A stretch of 64,000 bases of DNA from Alphaproteobacteria bacterium MarineAlpha9_Bin3 (lineage in GTDB: Bacteria > Pseudomonadota > Alphaproteobacteria > TMED109). Location: the NCBI GenBank assembly GCA_002937655.1, contig PTKH01000004.1, forward strand, positions 25,093 through 89,092. Direction: 5' to 3'. The position numbers and the translations under genes were made by a program. The notes below the pieces were generated by a model, which had not been told where the DNA came from, did no database searches, and saw only the letters and a program-made list of their open reading frames with translations. This document shows, in pieces, positions 1-11,383 of the stretch (positions are counted from its first letter, which is position 1; every line of letters begins with the position of its first letter).

Positions 1-781
1 AATGGCCTTTTGTTGGTTGCATATATTGTCCAATTGTAACAAAATCTACTTTAGCTAATCTAAGATCGTGAAGAAGAATTTCTATTTCTTCTATTTTTTC
101 ACCTAAACCAACCATGATTCCTGATTTAGTAAATATGGTTGAACTAAGGTCTTTAGCATTTTTTAGAATATTTAAACTATGTTCGTATGAAGCACCCCTT
201 CTTACTTTTTTATAAAGCCTAGATATTGTTTCTAAGTTATGATTAAATACATCAGGTTTTGCTTTTATAATTTTCTCTAAAGCCCCTTCTTTTCTTTGAA
301 AATCAGGAGTAAGAACTTCTATCGTGATATTTGGTGTTAATTTTTTAATTGCCTGTATTGATTTAACAAATTGATTTGCTCCCCCATCTTCTAAGTCATC
401 TCTATCAACAGAAGTTATAACAACATGCCTTAAGTTTAATTTAGATATAGCTTTTGCTAGCCTATACGGTTCAAAGAAATCAATTTCATTAGGAGATCCT
501 GATTTTACATTACAGAAACCACATTTTCTAGTACAAACATCTCCTAAGATCATTACTGTAGCATGACCTTTACTCCAGCATTCCCCAATATTAGGACAAG
601 ATGCAGACTCACAAACAGTATTAAGCTTAGCCTTACTAATAAGTTCCTTAGTAGACAAATACCCTGAAGAGATAGGGGCTTTTACTCTTATCCAACTAGG
701 TTTTTTTAATTTAAACTCTTCACTATTATTTAAATGAGAGTTAGAAATATAATTTTTCTTTAATTTTCTATTATTTAACAT
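1..781 (-). CDS. lipA: Lipoyl synthase (radical SAM), partial, C-terminus off the left edge
   Basis: Reverse-strand reading from ATG at 779-781 gives [19 protein letters not shown]...PSWIRVKAP...[39 protein letters not shown], with the typical LipA CxxxxC and radical-SAM CxxxCxxC motifs; adjacent to lpd. Confidence 0.95.
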   Translation of the reverse strand, partial: MLNNRKLKKNYISNSHLNNSEEFKLKKPSWIRVKAPISSGYLSTKELISKAKLNTVCESASCPNIGECWSKGHATVMILGDVCTRKCGFCNVKSGSPNEIDFFEPYRLAKAISKLNLRHVVITSVDRDDLEDGGANQFVKSIQAIKKLTPNITIEVLTPDFQRKEGALEKIIKAKPDVFNHNLETISRLYKKVRRGASYEHSLNILKNAKDLSSTIFTKSGIMVGLGEKIEEIEILLHDLRLAKVDFVTIGQYMQPTKGH

Positions 782-794
782 AATTCAATCAACT

Positions 795-2207
795 TCATAT
801 ATGAAGAGCCCTATCATATGCATCAAGTACAGATTCATGAATAGATTCTGATACTGTAGGATGGGGAAAAATAGTATTAAAAAGATCAAGCTCTGTAGCT
901 TCCAGCTGCATAGCAACACAATATGTGGAGATTAGTTCTGTTACTTCAGGGCCAATCATATGCGCTCCTATAAGTTCGCCAGTATCAAAATTAAAAATAG
1001 TTTTTATAAATCCATCTGAATTTCCTAAAGCTATTGCTTTACCATTTCCTAATAATGGAAACTTACCAACTTTTATTTTTATTTTTTTTTCAATAGCTTG
1101 TTCTTCTGTGACACCTATACTAGCAATTTGTGGTCTAGAATAAGTACAGCCAGGTATTATCTTATTATGCTTTGCTTTAATTTTAGGATTATGTATAAAA
1201 TTAACAGCATTTACTGCTTCATGACTAGCTTTGTGAGCTAACCAAGGAGCGCCAGTTAAATCTCCAATTGCAAAAATACCCTTCTCAGATGTTTGATTAA
1301 AATTATCCGTGAGAATTTTACCATTCTCTATTTTTATATTAACTGTTTCTATACCTATATTTTCTATATTTGCATCAATTCCTATTGCCATAATTGCTTT
1401 GGAATATTTTTTTAAATGTTTATTGCCATTTTCATCAAGAAAATCAGCCAAAACTCCTTCTTTAGTAGATTTAATTTTATTAATTATTGCACTATTTAAA
1501 ATATTTATTTTTGAGGCTAATAAACTTTTTTTTGCAAATTCTGAAATTTCCTTATCTTCAGCAGGTAGAATTCTATCTTGAGATTCAATAACAGTAACTT
1601 CTGTTCCAAAATCACTATAAAAACTAGCAAACTCTATTCCTATAGCGCCTGCACCGACAATTAAAATAGATTCTGGTTTTTCTTTAGGAATCATAGCTTC
1701 TTTATAACTCCATATGAATTTACCATCATGTTTAAGACCTTCGATATTTTTGGGCCTTGCACCAGTAGCAAGAATTATATTTGATGCTGTATATAAAGAT
1801 TCACCATCCATATTTTTAACTGTAACCCTACCTTTACCAGCAATTTTTCCTTCTCCATACATAATATCTACATTATTTTTCTTTAATAAATAATCAACTC
1901 CTTTTGATAATTGATCAGAGACCTCTCTAGACCTTAAAACTAGCTTTTTCCAATCAATATTTACACTTTTTAAGTTTATGCCAAAATCATTTATTTCTGA
2001 TAAAATATGATTTATTTCTGAAGCTCTTAAAAGTGCTTTTGTTGGAATACAGCCCCAATTTAAACATATACCACCAAGTTTATCTTTTTCAATAACAGCT
2101 GCTTTTAAACCCAACTGACTTGCTCTAATTGCAGCAACATATCCGCCAGGCCCACTTCCAATTATTATAACATCATATGATTTGTTTTCTGCCATCTTCT
2201 TATACAA
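795..2207 (-). CDS. lpdA: Dihydrolipoamide dehydrogenase (E3)
   Basis: GSGPGGYVAAIRASQLG, GGICLNWGCIPTKALL redox disulfide motif, C-terminal HPTVSE. Confidence 0.97.
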   Translation of the reverse strand: MYKKMAENKSYDVIIIGSGPGGYVAAIRASQLGLKAAVIEKDKLGGICLNWGCIPTKALLRASEINHILSEINDFGINLKSVNIDWKKLVLRSREVSDQLSKGVDYLLKKNNVDIMYGEGKIAGKGRVTVKNMDGESLYTASNIILATGARPKNIEGLKHDGKFIWSYKEAMIPKEKPESILIVGAGAIGIEFASFYSDFGTEVTVIESQDRILPAEDKEISEFAKKSLLASKINILNSAIINKIKSTKEGVLADFLDENGNKHLKKYSKAIMAIGIDANIENIGIETVNIKIENGKILTDNFNQTSEKGIFAIGDLTGAPWLAHKASHEAVNAVNFIHNPKIKAKHNKIIPGCTYSRPQIASIGVTEEQAIEKKIKIKVGKFPLLGNGKAIALGNSDGFIKTIFNFDTGELIGAHMIGPEVTELISTYCVAMQLEATELDLFNTIFPHPTVSESIHESVLDAYDRALHI

Positions 2208-3558
2208 TCATTTTTATTGGGTTTTCTATTATATCTTTAAATTCTTTCAAAAGTTTTGCTCCAACTGCTCCATCAATAACCCTATGATCACCCGATAGTT
2301 GACAAGTCATTATATTTGCAATTTTAATATTGTCATTAATAACTAATGGTCTTTTTGAAATACTACCAATAGCTAATATACCTGATTGTGGAGGATTAAT
2401 TATAGCAGAAAAATTATCTATATCATACATACCTAAATTACTAATTGAAAAATTTCCACCCTCATACTCACCAGGTAAAAGTTTTCCTGAATTTGCTCTA
2501 GATATAAAATCTTTCATATTTTTTGATATGTCACTTAATTTTAAGTAATCAGCATTTTTTATAACAGGAGTAAATAAACCTCCATCAACAGCAACAGCAA
2601 CACTAATATCAATTGATCCAAAATGAATAATTTCATCATCATTCCAAGAACAATTAGCCTCAGGTACAATAGAAAGTGACATTGCTAAGGCTTTAATTAT
2701 AAAATCATTAATAGATATTTTATTTTCTGGCGATAAACTTTTATTTATAAAAGCTCTACCTTTTAGAAGTTCATCTACATTACAATCTATTGACAAATAG
2801 AAATGAGGAACTTCTTTTTTAGATTTAGATAATCTTTCTGCAATCACTTTCCTCATTGAAGAAGTTTTTTTTCTAACATCTGATTTAATATTTATATTAG
2901 AAAAATTATTTAAACTATTGTTATTATTTATAAAATTAGCAATATCATTTTTTATTATTCTTCCTCTAGGACCAGTACCAGTTATTAATTTTAGGTCAAC
3001 TTTATTTTGAATAGCTATCCTTTTAGCTAAAGGACTGACAGCAATACGATCAGTATTTTCTGTAATAGAATAAGAAGAATCAATTTCTGATGAAACAACT
3101 TCTATATTTTTGTCATTATTTATTTCTTTATCATCATTAACAACAATATTTTCAATAGGGTTATTATTTTCATTATCACTTTTATCCGTGATGTTATTTA
3201 TTTCATTATTAACATTTTCAACTTCAATAATTTTTTCCTTATTATCTGAAGTTTGCTTTTCGTCATTATTTACATTATATTTTTCTAACAATTCATTTAT
3301 ATCACTATCTGAATCGTTTTTATCCCTTAGCACAGCAATTACTGAATTTACACTTATTCCTTCTGCCCCATCATCAAATAAAACTTTGTCTAAAATACCT
3401 TCATCTACTGCCTCTATTTCCATTGTAGCCTTATCTGTTTCAACCTCTGCAATAACATCACCTGATTTAACTTTATCACCTACATTCTTACACCACTTAG
3501 CAAGATTTCCCTCTGTCATTGTTGGTGACAAAGAAGGCATTAAAATTGCTGTTGCCAT
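2200..3558 (-). CDS. pdhC: Dihydrolipoamide acetyltransferase (E2) of pyruvate dehydrogenase, single lipoyl domain
   Basis: Lipoyl motif EVETDKATMEIEAVDEG, PSBD (VSPLAKRIAIQNKVDL), catalytic SGDHRVIDGAVGAKLL. Confidence 0.96.
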   Translation of the reverse strand: MATAILMPSLSPTMTEGNLAKWCKNVGDKVKSGDVIAEVETDKATMEIEAVDEGILDKVLFDDGAEGISVNSVIAVLRDKNDSDSDINELLEKYNVNNDEKQTSDNKEKIIEVENVNNEINNITDKSDNENNNPIENIVVNDDKEINNDKNIEVVSSEIDSSYSITENTDRIAVSPLAKRIAIQNKVDLKLITGTGPRGRIIKNDIANFINNNNSLNNFSNINIKSDVRKKTSSMRKVIAERLSKSKKEVPHFYLSIDCNVDELLKGRAFINKSLSPENKISINDFIIKALAMSLSIVPEANCSWNDDEIIHFGSIDISVAVAVDGGLFTPVIKNADYLKLSDISKNMKDFISRANSGKLLPGEYEGGNFSISNLGMYDIDNFSAIINPPQSGILAIGSISKRPLVINDNIKIANIMTCQLSGDHRVIDGAVGAKLLKEFKDIIENPIKMIV

Positions 3559-3718
3559 TTTTTTTACTCCTTAGTAAATAATAACTAATATTATCTATAA
3601 TTATACAAAATATTCAAAATTTATAAATTGCAAAAAATAATATTATGCTAAATTATACGCAATATATTACAATATTTTATCAAATTATTAACACTATATG
3701 CCTTTATTGAGTAATTAA

Positions 3719-4693
3719 TTAAAACAATGTCATACATAACTTAAATATACTATCCTGATCTGGTATACATAATTTTTCTAAATTGCTTGCGTATGGTAAA
3801 GGAACATCTAATGCAGCAATTCTTTCTGGCGGAGCATCAAGATAATCAAAAGCTTTTGAACTCACTTCAGAAATAATCTCAGCACCTATACCTGAGCTCA
3901 TCCAACCCTCTTCTACAGAAACTATCCTATTAGTTTTTTTAACTGATTTTATTATAGTATTAGTGTCTAAAGGTCTGAGAGTTCTTAAATCTATAACCTC
4001 TGCACTTATATTTTCTTTTTCCAATAATTCTGCAGCTTTAAGAGCAGCATGAACTCCCCTAGAAAAAGAAGTTATAGTGATATCACTACCTAATTTTTTA
4101 ATATTAGCAGAACCTATTGGAATTGAATAATCAATTTCAGGTACCTCAAATACTTCATTATACAATAATTCATTTTCTAAAAATATTACGGGATTTGGAT
4201 CTCTTATAGCAGATTTAAGTAAACCTTTAGCATCTGCGCTATCATAAGGAGCAAGGACTTTCAATCCTGGTATATTGGTAAACAAAGCACTTAAGTCATG
4301 ACTATGCTGGGCAGCAACTTGAAGTGCCGAACCATTTGGCCCTCTGAATACTATTGGAATATTAATAAGTCCTCCTGACATATAATATGTTTTAGCAGCA
4401 GAGTTAATTATTTGATCAATTGCTTGAAATGCAAAATTCCAAGTCATAAATTCTACTATTGGTCTCAGCCCTCCCATAGATGCTCCAACTGCTAAACCTG
4501 TAAACCCAGCCTCAGTTATAGGAGTATCTACAATTCTATGATTTCCAAACTCAGATATTAAACCTTGGCTTACTTTATAGGCTCCTTCATATTCCCCTAC
4601 TTCTTCTCCAATTAAAAAAACATTAGGATTTAATCTCATTTCTTCGGCAATAGCGTCTCTGATTGCTGTTCTTACTGGGAATTTACTCATCAT
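3719..4693 (-). CDS. pdhB: Pyruvate dehydrogenase E1 beta subunit
   Basis: [18 protein letters not shown]...[13 protein letters not shown]; probable start is the ATGATG at 4693/4690 overlapping the pdhA stop, rather than the longer ORF start at 4732. Confidence 0.95.
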   Translation of the reverse strand: MMSKFPVRTAIRDAIAEEMRLNPNVFLIGEEVGEYEGAYKVSQGLISEFGNHRIVDTPITEAGFTGLAVGASMGGLRPIVEFMTWNFAFQAIDQIINSAAKTYYMSGGLINIPIVFRGPNGSALQVAAQHSHDLSALFTNIPGLKVLAPYDSADAKGLLKSAIRDPNPVIFLENELLYNEVFEVPEIDYSIPIGSANIKKLGSDITITSFSRGVHAALKAAELLEKENISAEVIDLRTLRPLDTNTIIKSVKKTNRIVSVEEGWMSSGIGAEIISEVSSKAFDYLDAPPERIAALDVPLPYASNLEKLCIPDQDSIFKLCMTLF

Positions 4694-5951
4694 AATTCTC
4701 GCTAAGAACATCTGTATACAAGTACTTTTCACTCGTAGAAATACTATTTGTGGCTTTTTCTGCCAAACCGCTTATTTCAGATCTTATTTTATCATCTATA
4801 CTCTTAAGTTTATCCTCATTATATATTTCCAAATCAATTAACTTCTTTTTAATAAACTCTATAGGATCTTGTTCTTCTCTCATTTTTTGAACTTCTTCTC
4901 TAGTTCTATATTTTGCAGGATCTGACATAGAGTGTCCTCTGTATCTATATGTTTTCATTTCTAATATAATGGGTCCATTACCATCTCTTACCCACTTAAC
5001 TGCCTTTAGTGCTGCTAAATATACAGATATAGGATTCATTCCATTAACAGCATACCCTGGTATACCAAATGACTCACCATGTTTACTTAAATCTGTTCCA
5101 GCACTAGCTCTCTTAATGGAAGTACCCATACCATATTGGTTGTTTTCAATACAAAATATTATAGGCAATCTCCATAATGAAGCCATGTTATAAGATTCAT
5201 ATACTTGGCCTTGATTAGCGGCACCATCTCCAAAATAAATAAGCGATAAAGAAGATTTATCTAAATATTTTGAAGCAAAAGCTATCCCTGTACCTATCGG
5301 CACTTGAGCTCCTACAATACCATGACCTCCCCAAAAATTATTTTTTGGATCAAACATATGCATTGAACCGCCTTTACCTTTTGATATTCCATCTCCTTTT
5401 CCCATTAATTCACATAATAATTTATATGGAGAAGCTCCTCTAGATATTAAATGCGCATGGCATCTATAGCCAGTAATTACACTGTCATCTTTATTAATTG
5501 CCGCTTCCATTCCTACAGATACAGCTTCCTGACCAATATATAAGTGACAAAAACCGCCTATTAATCCTAAACCATATAACTGCCCTACTCTTTCTTCAAA
5601 TCTTCTTAAATAAAGCATTTTTTCATAAAATAGCTGTAGTTGTTTTTTACTTACGTCGCTATCATCAAAGTTATCATACTTATTTAATAATTCAGTATTT
5701 TTAGAAAAATTGTCTTGAAAATTATTTATGTTCATACCAGGTGGCATAAAGTTATTAGGTATATTGGCACCAACCTTTATTAAAAGCTTTATTATGGAGG
5801 GCTTCCATTTATCTGGAATACCTTGTTGCTTCCATGAATAGACAGTTTTTTCATTTAAAACTGTATTAGTAAATTGAGAAAGGTTTTTTGCTAATAACCT
5901 GCCACCACCAAGATCATCTATAATTGAAGAAAAATCAAAATCCTGTTTCAT
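4683..5951 (-). CDS. pdhA: Pyruvate dehydrogenase E1 alpha subunit with N-terminal HTH-like extension
   Basis: TPP-dependent E1 alpha core ([35 protein letters not shown]..., [13 protein letters not shown]). Residues ~8-61 resemble a Cro/YdaS-type HTH ([15 protein letters not shown]...[24 protein letters not shown]). Confidence 0.93.
   Translation of the reverse strand: MKQDFDFSSIIDDLGGGRLLAKNLSQFTNTVLNEKTVYSWKQQGIPDKWKPSIIKLLIKVGANIPNNFMPPGMNINNFQDNFSKNTELLNKYDNFDDSDVSKKQLQLFYEKMLYLRRFEERVGQLYGLGLIGGFCHLYIGQEAVSVGMEAAINKDDSVITGYRCHAHLISRGASPYKLLCELMGKGDGISKGKGGSMHMFDPKNNFWGGHGIVGAQVPIGTGIAFASKYLDKSSLSLIYFGDGAANQGQVYESYNMASLWRLPIIFCIENNQYGMGTSIKRASAGTDLSKHGESFGIPGYAVNGMNPISVYLAALKAVKWVRDGNGPIILEMKTYRYRGHSMSDPAKYRTREEVQKMREEQDPIEFIKKKLIDLEIYNEDKLKSIDDKIRSEISGLAEKATNSISTSEKYLYTDVLSENYDE
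5769..5951 (-). other. HTH-like domain fused to the PdhA N-terminus (residues ~1-61)
   Basis: LGG..LAK.L...[22 protein letters not shown] pattern by eye; no in-frame stop before the E1 core. Confidence 0.6.
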
Positions 5952-5992
5952 ATAGAATAAGTTAGTTATAATAACGAATAAGTCAAATTAAT

Positions 5993-6316
5993 TTATTTTA
6001 TAGAAATAACAACCTCATCTTTAGAGGAATAACCAAGCTTTAATCGAGTTAATTCATCTAATAAATCAATATTGTTTTGAGCATTGTTCATTTTATTTAC
6101 TAATAATTCTTTAAATTCTAATTCTTTTTCTTTATTTTTAAGAATGTTAAAGTTATATTCAACTAGCTGTTTTTTATCGGACAGCGGATTTAAAGATATA
6201 TTGCCATTTAAAAAATGAAATATAAAATATGCTCCTGTAAAGATAACACATGTTTTAAAGAAAATATTTCTTACTAGTATATAGTTATTGTTTTTAAAAT
6301 TTAATGTTTTATTCAT
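5993..6316 (-). CDS. ftsB: Septum formation initiator family protein (FtsB/DivIC-like)
   Basis: Small protein: N-terminal TM then coiled coil (NGNISLNPLSDKKQLVEYNFNILKNKEKELEF...), located between pdhA and eno as in other Alphaproteobacteria. Confidence 0.75.
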   Translation of the reverse strand: MNKTLNFKNNNYILVRNIFFKTCVIFTGAYFIFHFLNGNISLNPLSDKKQLVEYNFNILKNKEKELEFKELLVNKMNNAQNNIDLLDELTRLKLGYSSKDEVVISIK

Positions 6317-6352
6317 AGTCTAATGAATCATTTAAAATAATATTAGTCAATA

Positions 6353-7627
6353 CTAACTATAAAAATATTTATCTTTGTTAAACAAGGCCTTATCTCCTAA
6401 AAGCTCTTCTATTCTTAATAATTGATTATATTTACTTAATCTATCAGACCTTGATAATGAGCCTGTTTTAATTTGCCCTGCATTTGTAGCCACAGATAAG
6501 TCGGCTATGAAAGTATCCTCAGTTTCTCCCGATCTATGAGATATCATAGAAGTATAAGAAGCTTTCTTAGCCATATTTATTGCATTTAATGTTTCTGTTA
6601 AAGTACCTATCTGATTAAACTTTATTAATATGGAATTAGCTATATTTTCCTTTATTCCCTTATCTAATCTACTTGTATTCGTAACAAATAAGTCATCCCC
6701 TACTAATTGAATATTTTCTCCCATTTGCTTCGTAATAATTTTCCAACCTTCCCAATCATCTTCTGCTAATGCATCCTCAATTGATATAATAGGATATTCT
6801 TTAGTAAGAGAGTGTAAATAATCTATTAGCCCTTGACTATCAAACCTTTTATTTTCACCATTCAAGATATATTCATTGTTATTGAAAAATTCTGTGGATG
6901 CAACATCTAGTGCTATTGATACATTTTTACCTGGAGTATAACCTGCTTTTTCAATCGCTATAATTATATAATCTAAAGCTTCTTTATGAGATGAAAAATT
7001 AGGAGCAAATCCTCCTTCATCTCCTACAGCAATAGAAAAATTTTGTTCTAATAATATTGTTTTTAATGACTGAAAGATTTCAGCTCCACATCTTAAAGAT
7101 TCACTAAAACTATCAAAGCCAAATGGAACAACCATTAACTCTTGAAAATCTAGGCTGTTATTTGCGTGGGCACCTCCATTTATTATATTCATAAATGGAA
7201 TAGGTAAAGTAACAGAAGACTCTCCTCCTATATGAAAATATAAGGGAATATTTTTACTATTAGCAGCTGCTCTTGAACATGCTAAAGATACTCCTAAAAT
7301 ACTATTACCTCCTAGATTAATTTTATTAATTGAGCCATCAAGATTAATTAAAATATTGTCAATCTCTTCTTGGTCACTACAATTTTTCCCTTTCAACACA
7401 TTACAAATTTCATTATTAATTATTTCAACTGCTTTTTTTACTCCCTTACCTAAATACCTATGATCATTATCTCTCTTCTCAATTACTTCATAAGCACCGG
7501 TTGATGCTCCAGAGGGAACCGAAGCTCTTCCTATTACATCATTTTCTAATAATACATCTACTTCTAACGTTGGATTTCCCCGACTATCTATAATTTCTCT
7601 TCCTTTAATATTACTTATAATTGTCAT
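6353..7627 (-). CDS. eno: Enolase
   Basis: [49 protein letters not shown]. Confidence 0.98.
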   Translation of the reverse strand: MTIISNIKGREIIDSRGNPTLEVDVLLENDVIGRASVPSGASTGAYEVIEKRDNDHRYLGKGVKKAVEIINNEICNVLKGKNCSDQEEIDNILINLDGSINKINLGGNSILGVSLACSRAAANSKNIPLYFHIGGESSVTLPIPFMNIINGGAHANNSLDFQELMVVPFGFDSFSESLRCGAEIFQSLKTILLEQNFSIAVGDEGGFAPNFSSHKEALDYIIIAIEKAGYTPGKNVSIALDVASTEFFNNNEYILNGENKRFDSQGLIDYLHSLTKEYPIISIEDALAEDDWEGWKIITKQMGENIQLVGDDLFVTNTSRLDKGIKENIANSILIKFNQIGTLTETLNAINMAKKASYTSMISHRSGETEDTFIADLSVATNAGQIKTGSLSRSDRLSKYNQLLRIEELLGDKALFNKDKYFYS

Positions 7628-7640
7628 AATTATACCCTTA

Positions 7641-8480
7641 TTAATTATTTTGACTTTTTGCTATTTCATCATGTTTAATCAAAATTTGAAGTAAGTTTTT
7701 GAGCTTATCCAATGGCCACATATTAGGACCATCACTTGGAGCGTTATCTGGGTCTTCATGAGTTTCCATAAATATTGCTGCTACACCCAAAGCAGAAGCA
7801 GCTGTAGCTAATGTTGGAACAAATTCTCTTTGGCCACTTGATTTATCTCCTAAACCACCCGGCTGTTGGACAGAATGAGTAGCATCAAATACTACAGGAT
7901 GACCAAATTCCTTTAATATTGGAATAGACCTGAAGTCCGAAACAAGTGTATTATAACCAAAACTTGCACCTCTCTCACATATCATTACACCACCATTACC
8001 ATTTTTTGATAATTTTTCTGCTACATTTTTCATATCCCATGGAGCTAGGAACTGTCCTTTCTTTACCATAATTGGAAGGTTTGACTTAGCTGACTCTATT
8101 AATAAGTCAGTTTGTCTACATAAAAAAGCTGGTATTTGTATTACATCTACTACTTCAGATACTAATGATATTTGCTCCTTTTCATGAACATCAGTAATTA
8201 CAGGACATCCAATTTTATCTTTTACCTCTTTAAATATTTCCATAGAATCATCTATACCAGGTCCTCTTGAAGATTTTAAGGAAGTTCTGTTAGCTTTATC
8301 AAAAGAGGACTTATAAATAAAATTTAGCCCTAATATATCGCAAATATTATGTATCTCATTGGCAGTTTTAAGTGCATGATCTTTACTTTCCATAACGCAA
8401 GGTCCAGCAATTAAAGTAAATTTTTCATTGTTACCAATTGTAAAACCCTTAAATTTTATATCTTTTATATTACTTATCAT
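7641..8480 (-). CDS. kdsA: 3-deoxy-8-phosphooctulonate synthase
   Basis: [17 protein letters not shown]...[11 protein letters not shown]...[12 protein letters not shown]. Confidence 0.97.
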   Translation of the reverse strand: MISNIKDIKFKGFTIGNNEKFTLIAGPCVMESKDHALKTANEIHNICDILGLNFIYKSSFDKANRTSLKSSRGPGIDDSMEIFKEVKDKIGCPVITDVHEKEQISLVSEVVDVIQIPAFLCRQTDLLIESAKSNLPIMVKKGQFLAPWDMKNVAEKLSKNGNGGVMICERGASFGYNTLVSDFRSIPILKEFGHPVVFDATHSVQQPGGLGDKSSGQREFVPTLATAASALGVAAIFMETHEDPDNAPSDGPNMWPLDKLKNLLQILIKHDEIAKSQNN

Positions 8481-10105
8481 TTTTTACTTACTTTTTTAAC
8501 TGCCGATATAAAAGATTTAAATATTGGATGGGGCATAAATGGTCTTGATTTCAATTCTGGATGAAATTGGACACCAACAAACCAAGGATGAGAAGTTATT
8601 TCTATAATTTCAGGCAACATAGAATCTGGAGATTTTCCAGAGAATATCATACCTTTTTCTTTCAATTTATCTTCATAAATTGAATTAACTTCATAGCGAT
8701 GCCTATGTCTTTCATGTACAGTAATTTTATTATATATTTTATAAGCTAGCGAACCCTTTAATATATTACAGGGGTAAGATCCTAATCTCATGGACCCACC
8801 AATATCTGAAGACTTTGAACGTATTTCTTTTTTACCATCACGATACCATTCCTTAAGTAAGCCTATTACATTATTTTCTGTATTTACAAACTCTGAAGAG
8901 TTAGCACTTTTTATATTTAAAACATTTCTAGAAAATTCAATAACAGCTAACTGAAGACCAAGACATATTCCTAAAAAAGGCACTCCATTTAAACGGGCAT
9001 AATTAATTGCCTTAATTTTTCCAGAAATACCTCTTTCACCAAAACCTCCAGGAACAATAATCCCATTAATATTGCTAAATTTTGAATCTAAAGATTTATT
9101 ATTTAAACTTTCAGAATTAATCCAATGAATATTAACTCCTAGTTTATTTCCTAATCCTCCATGAACTATTGCCTCGTTTAATGATTTATAAGCATCAGGA
9201 AGGTCTGTATATTTTCCTACTATACCGATATTTATATTTGATTTTACATTATTTGCAGATTGAACAATTCTTTTCCATTTATTTAAGTTAATTTTATTTG
9301 GCTTAATATTAAAATGTTTAAGAACTTGGATATCTAATTTTTCTTTATGATATACTAATGGTACATTGTATATATTTTTAACATCAAGAGCTTGAATAAC
9401 ATCTTCAGATTTAACATTACAAAATAAAGCAATTTTATCAATCTCATTTTCTTCAATTGATCTATCACACCTGCATAATAATATATTAGGTTGAATTCCT
9501 ATTTCTCTTAATTCTTTGACAGAATGTTGAGTGGGCTTTGTTTTCTGCTCATTTGAAGTATTTATATAAGGCACTAAAGTTAAATGAATATATATAGCTC
9601 TATTTTTACCAATTTCATTTCCAAACTGTCTAATAGATTCTAAAAAAGGAAGGCTTTCTATGTCTCCAACAGTTCCACCGATTTCTACTAATATAAAATC
9701 ACAGTCAGCTATATCTTTTGTAATAAAAGACTTTATTTCATCAGTTACATGAGGAATAACTTGGACTGTACTTCCCAGATAAAAACCTTCTCTCTCCTTA
9801 TTAATTACATTTTTATAAATTCTTCCAGTAGTTATATTGTCACTTTGCTTTGCAGGAACTCCTGTAAATCTCTCATAATGCCCTAAATCTAAATCTGTTT
9901 CAGCACCATCATCAGTAACAAAAACCTCTCCATGTTGATATGGACTCATAGTTCCTGGGTCTACATTTATATAAGGGTCTAATTTTCTTATTCTTACAGA
10001 ATAGCCTCTAGCTTGAAGCAAAGCACCTATTGCAGAAGCTGAAATCCCTTTACCTAAGGAAGAAACTACGCCGCCTGTAATAAATATAAATCTTGGCTTA
10101 GCCAT
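8477..10105 (-). CDS. pyrG: CTP synthase
   Basis: [29 protein letters not shown]; glutaminase [22 protein letters not shown]. Confidence 0.98.
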   Translation of the reverse strand: MAKPRFIFITGGVVSSLGKGISASAIGALLQARGYSVRIRKLDPYINVDPGTMSPYQHGEVFVTDDGAETDLDLGHYERFTGVPAKQSDNITTGRIYKNVINKEREGFYLGSTVQVIPHVTDEIKSFITKDIADCDFILVEIGGTVGDIESLPFLESIRQFGNEIGKNRAIYIHLTLVPYINTSNEQKTKPTQHSVKELREIGIQPNILLCRCDRSIEENEIDKIALFCNVKSEDVIQALDVKNIYNVPLVYHKEKLDIQVLKHFNIKPNKINLNKWKRIVQSANNVKSNINIGIVGKYTDLPDAYKSLNEAIVHGGLGNKLGVNIHWINSESLNNKSLDSKFSNINGIIVPGGFGERGISGKIKAINYARLNGVPFLGICLGLQLAVIEFSRNVLNIKSANSSEFVNTENNVIGLLKEWYRDGKKEIRSKSSDIGGSMRLGSYPCNILKGSLAYKIYNKITVHERHRHRYEVNSIYEDKLKEKGMIFSGKSPDSMLPEIIEITSHPWFVGVQFHPELKSRPFMPHPIFKSFISAVKKVSKK

Positions 10106-10148
10106 AAAATACCTTAAACAAAATTTTTATTAAACAATTCTTCATATA

Positions 10149-10490
10149 TTATTCTGCTTTTGGGGGAGCGGGATTATCTATATCTTCATCAATCTTTATC
10201 AATGGAGAATTCATTTCACTCTCTACTGAACCATCTAAAATACTTGAACTCTCATTATCATTTCTACTTTCCATTATAGCAAGAATTAAACTTGTAATCA
10301 TAAAAAGTGCGGCAAAAATTGCTGTAATTCTTGTTAAAAAATTTGCAGAACCTTGGTTACCCATAATACCACTAAGAGACATGCCTCCTCCAAGTCCTCC
10401 CAATGCTCCGCCATCACTTCTTTGTAATAAAATAAAAACAATTAATCCTAATGCTAAAAGCACATGAATTGCTAATACTATTTCTGCCAT
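10149..10490 (-). CDS. secG: Preprotein translocase subunit SecG
   Basis: Two TM segments with LLQRSDGGALGGLGGG. Confidence 0.93.
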   Translation of the reverse strand: MAEIVLAIHVLLALGLIVFILLQRSDGGALGGLGGGMSLSGIMGNQGSANFLTRITAIFAALFMITSLILAIMESRNDNESSSILDGSVESEMNSPLIKIDEDIDNPAPPKAE

Positions 10491-10516
10491 ATCAAATCCT
10501 ATCCATATTTATAAAA

Positions 10517-11245
10517 TTAACTTGCTATTATACATATCTCTGAAAATTCAGTTGGATTTAAAGAAACACCCCCTATTAATAATCCACCTAAATCTTTACA
10601 AGAAAAAAGTTCCTTTGCATTTCCTTTATTTACAGATCCACCATATAGAATCTTTATATTATTCTTCATACTATTGTTTGTTAACCATTGTCTTATCATA
10701 TTAAACATCTCATTAATAGAGTCTAAAGTAGGTATTTTTCCAGAGCCTATAGCCCATATAGGTTCATAAGCAATAATAAATTCATTATTGCTCTTTGGAA
10801 TAGACTCTTCAAGTTGTTTTTTAATAACATCTAATGCATTACCTCTTTCTCTGTCCTCTGCATTTTCACCAACACATATTATAGGAATCATTTTAAAATC
10901 CATTAAATTTTTTGCCTTTAAATATACATCTTTATTGGACTCATTTTTACCATTTCTTCTTTCAGAATGTCCTACAATAGAAAATTTACAACCAAAATCA
11001 TTTAACATTGGAGCTGAAACATCTCCTGTATATGCTCCTGAAATATTAACACTACAATCTTGAGCACCTAGAGCTATATTTGAATTTTTTATAACATTAT
11101 ATACTGTTTCAATATAAATAGTTGGAGGAAATAATGCTACTTCTGATCTAAGCACTTTACTATTTAAATTATTTAATATTGAACTAGAAAGATCTATAGC
11201 TTCGTTAATATTACAATTCAACTTCCAATTTCCAGCTATTAACAA
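10517..11245 (-). CDS. tpiA: Triose-phosphate isomerase, TTG start
   Basis: IAGNWKLN; VGHSERR; AYEPIWAIGSGK; GGLLIGGVSL. TTG start codon preceded by AGGAGATATAAT. Confidence 0.96.
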   Translation of the reverse strand: MLIAGNWKLNCNINEAIDLSSSILNNLNSKVLRSEVALFPPTIYIETVYNVIKNSNIALGAQDCSVNISGAYTGDVSAPMLNDFGCKFSIVGHSERRNGKNESNKDVYLKAKNLMDFKMIPIICVGENAEDRERGNALDVIKKQLEESIPKSNNEFIIAYEPIWAIGSGKIPTLDSINEMFNMIRQWLTNNSMKNNIKILYGGSVNKGNAKELFSCKDLGGLLIGGVSLNPTEFSEICIIAS

Positions 11246-11308
11246 ATTATATCTCCTAGAATGATATGTAAAAAATGTTTAAACTTATAAATAAATATAC
11301 TACAAAAA

Positions 11309-11336
11309 GAATAAATATATTAGTATATATATTTAT
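11309..11336. repeat. Perfect 11-bp inverted repeat (AATAAATATAT-TAGTAT-ATATATTTATT) in the tpiA/ppiD divergent intergenic region
   Basis: Arms 11309-11319 and 11326-11336 read directly from the sequence; low-complexity AT context. Confidence 0.5.
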
Positions 11337-11383
11337 TTATAATAAAAATTAATATTAATAAACTAATTAAATAAATTTAAGTA

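Noticed and set aside
925-1581. Plus-strand ORFs (72 and 90 aa) opposite lpdA
   Set aside because: Antisense shadows of a well-supported gene, with hydrophobic low-information translations; no ribosome-binding site or homology seen. The same reasoning applies to other plus-strand ORFs opposite pdhC, tpiA, bamA, nuo and other minus-strand genes.
3110-3574. 154-aa plus-strand ORF opposite pdhC
   Set aside because: Serine/leucine-rich translation is the antisense of the Asn/Asp/Glu-rich E2 linker; no independent coding evidence.
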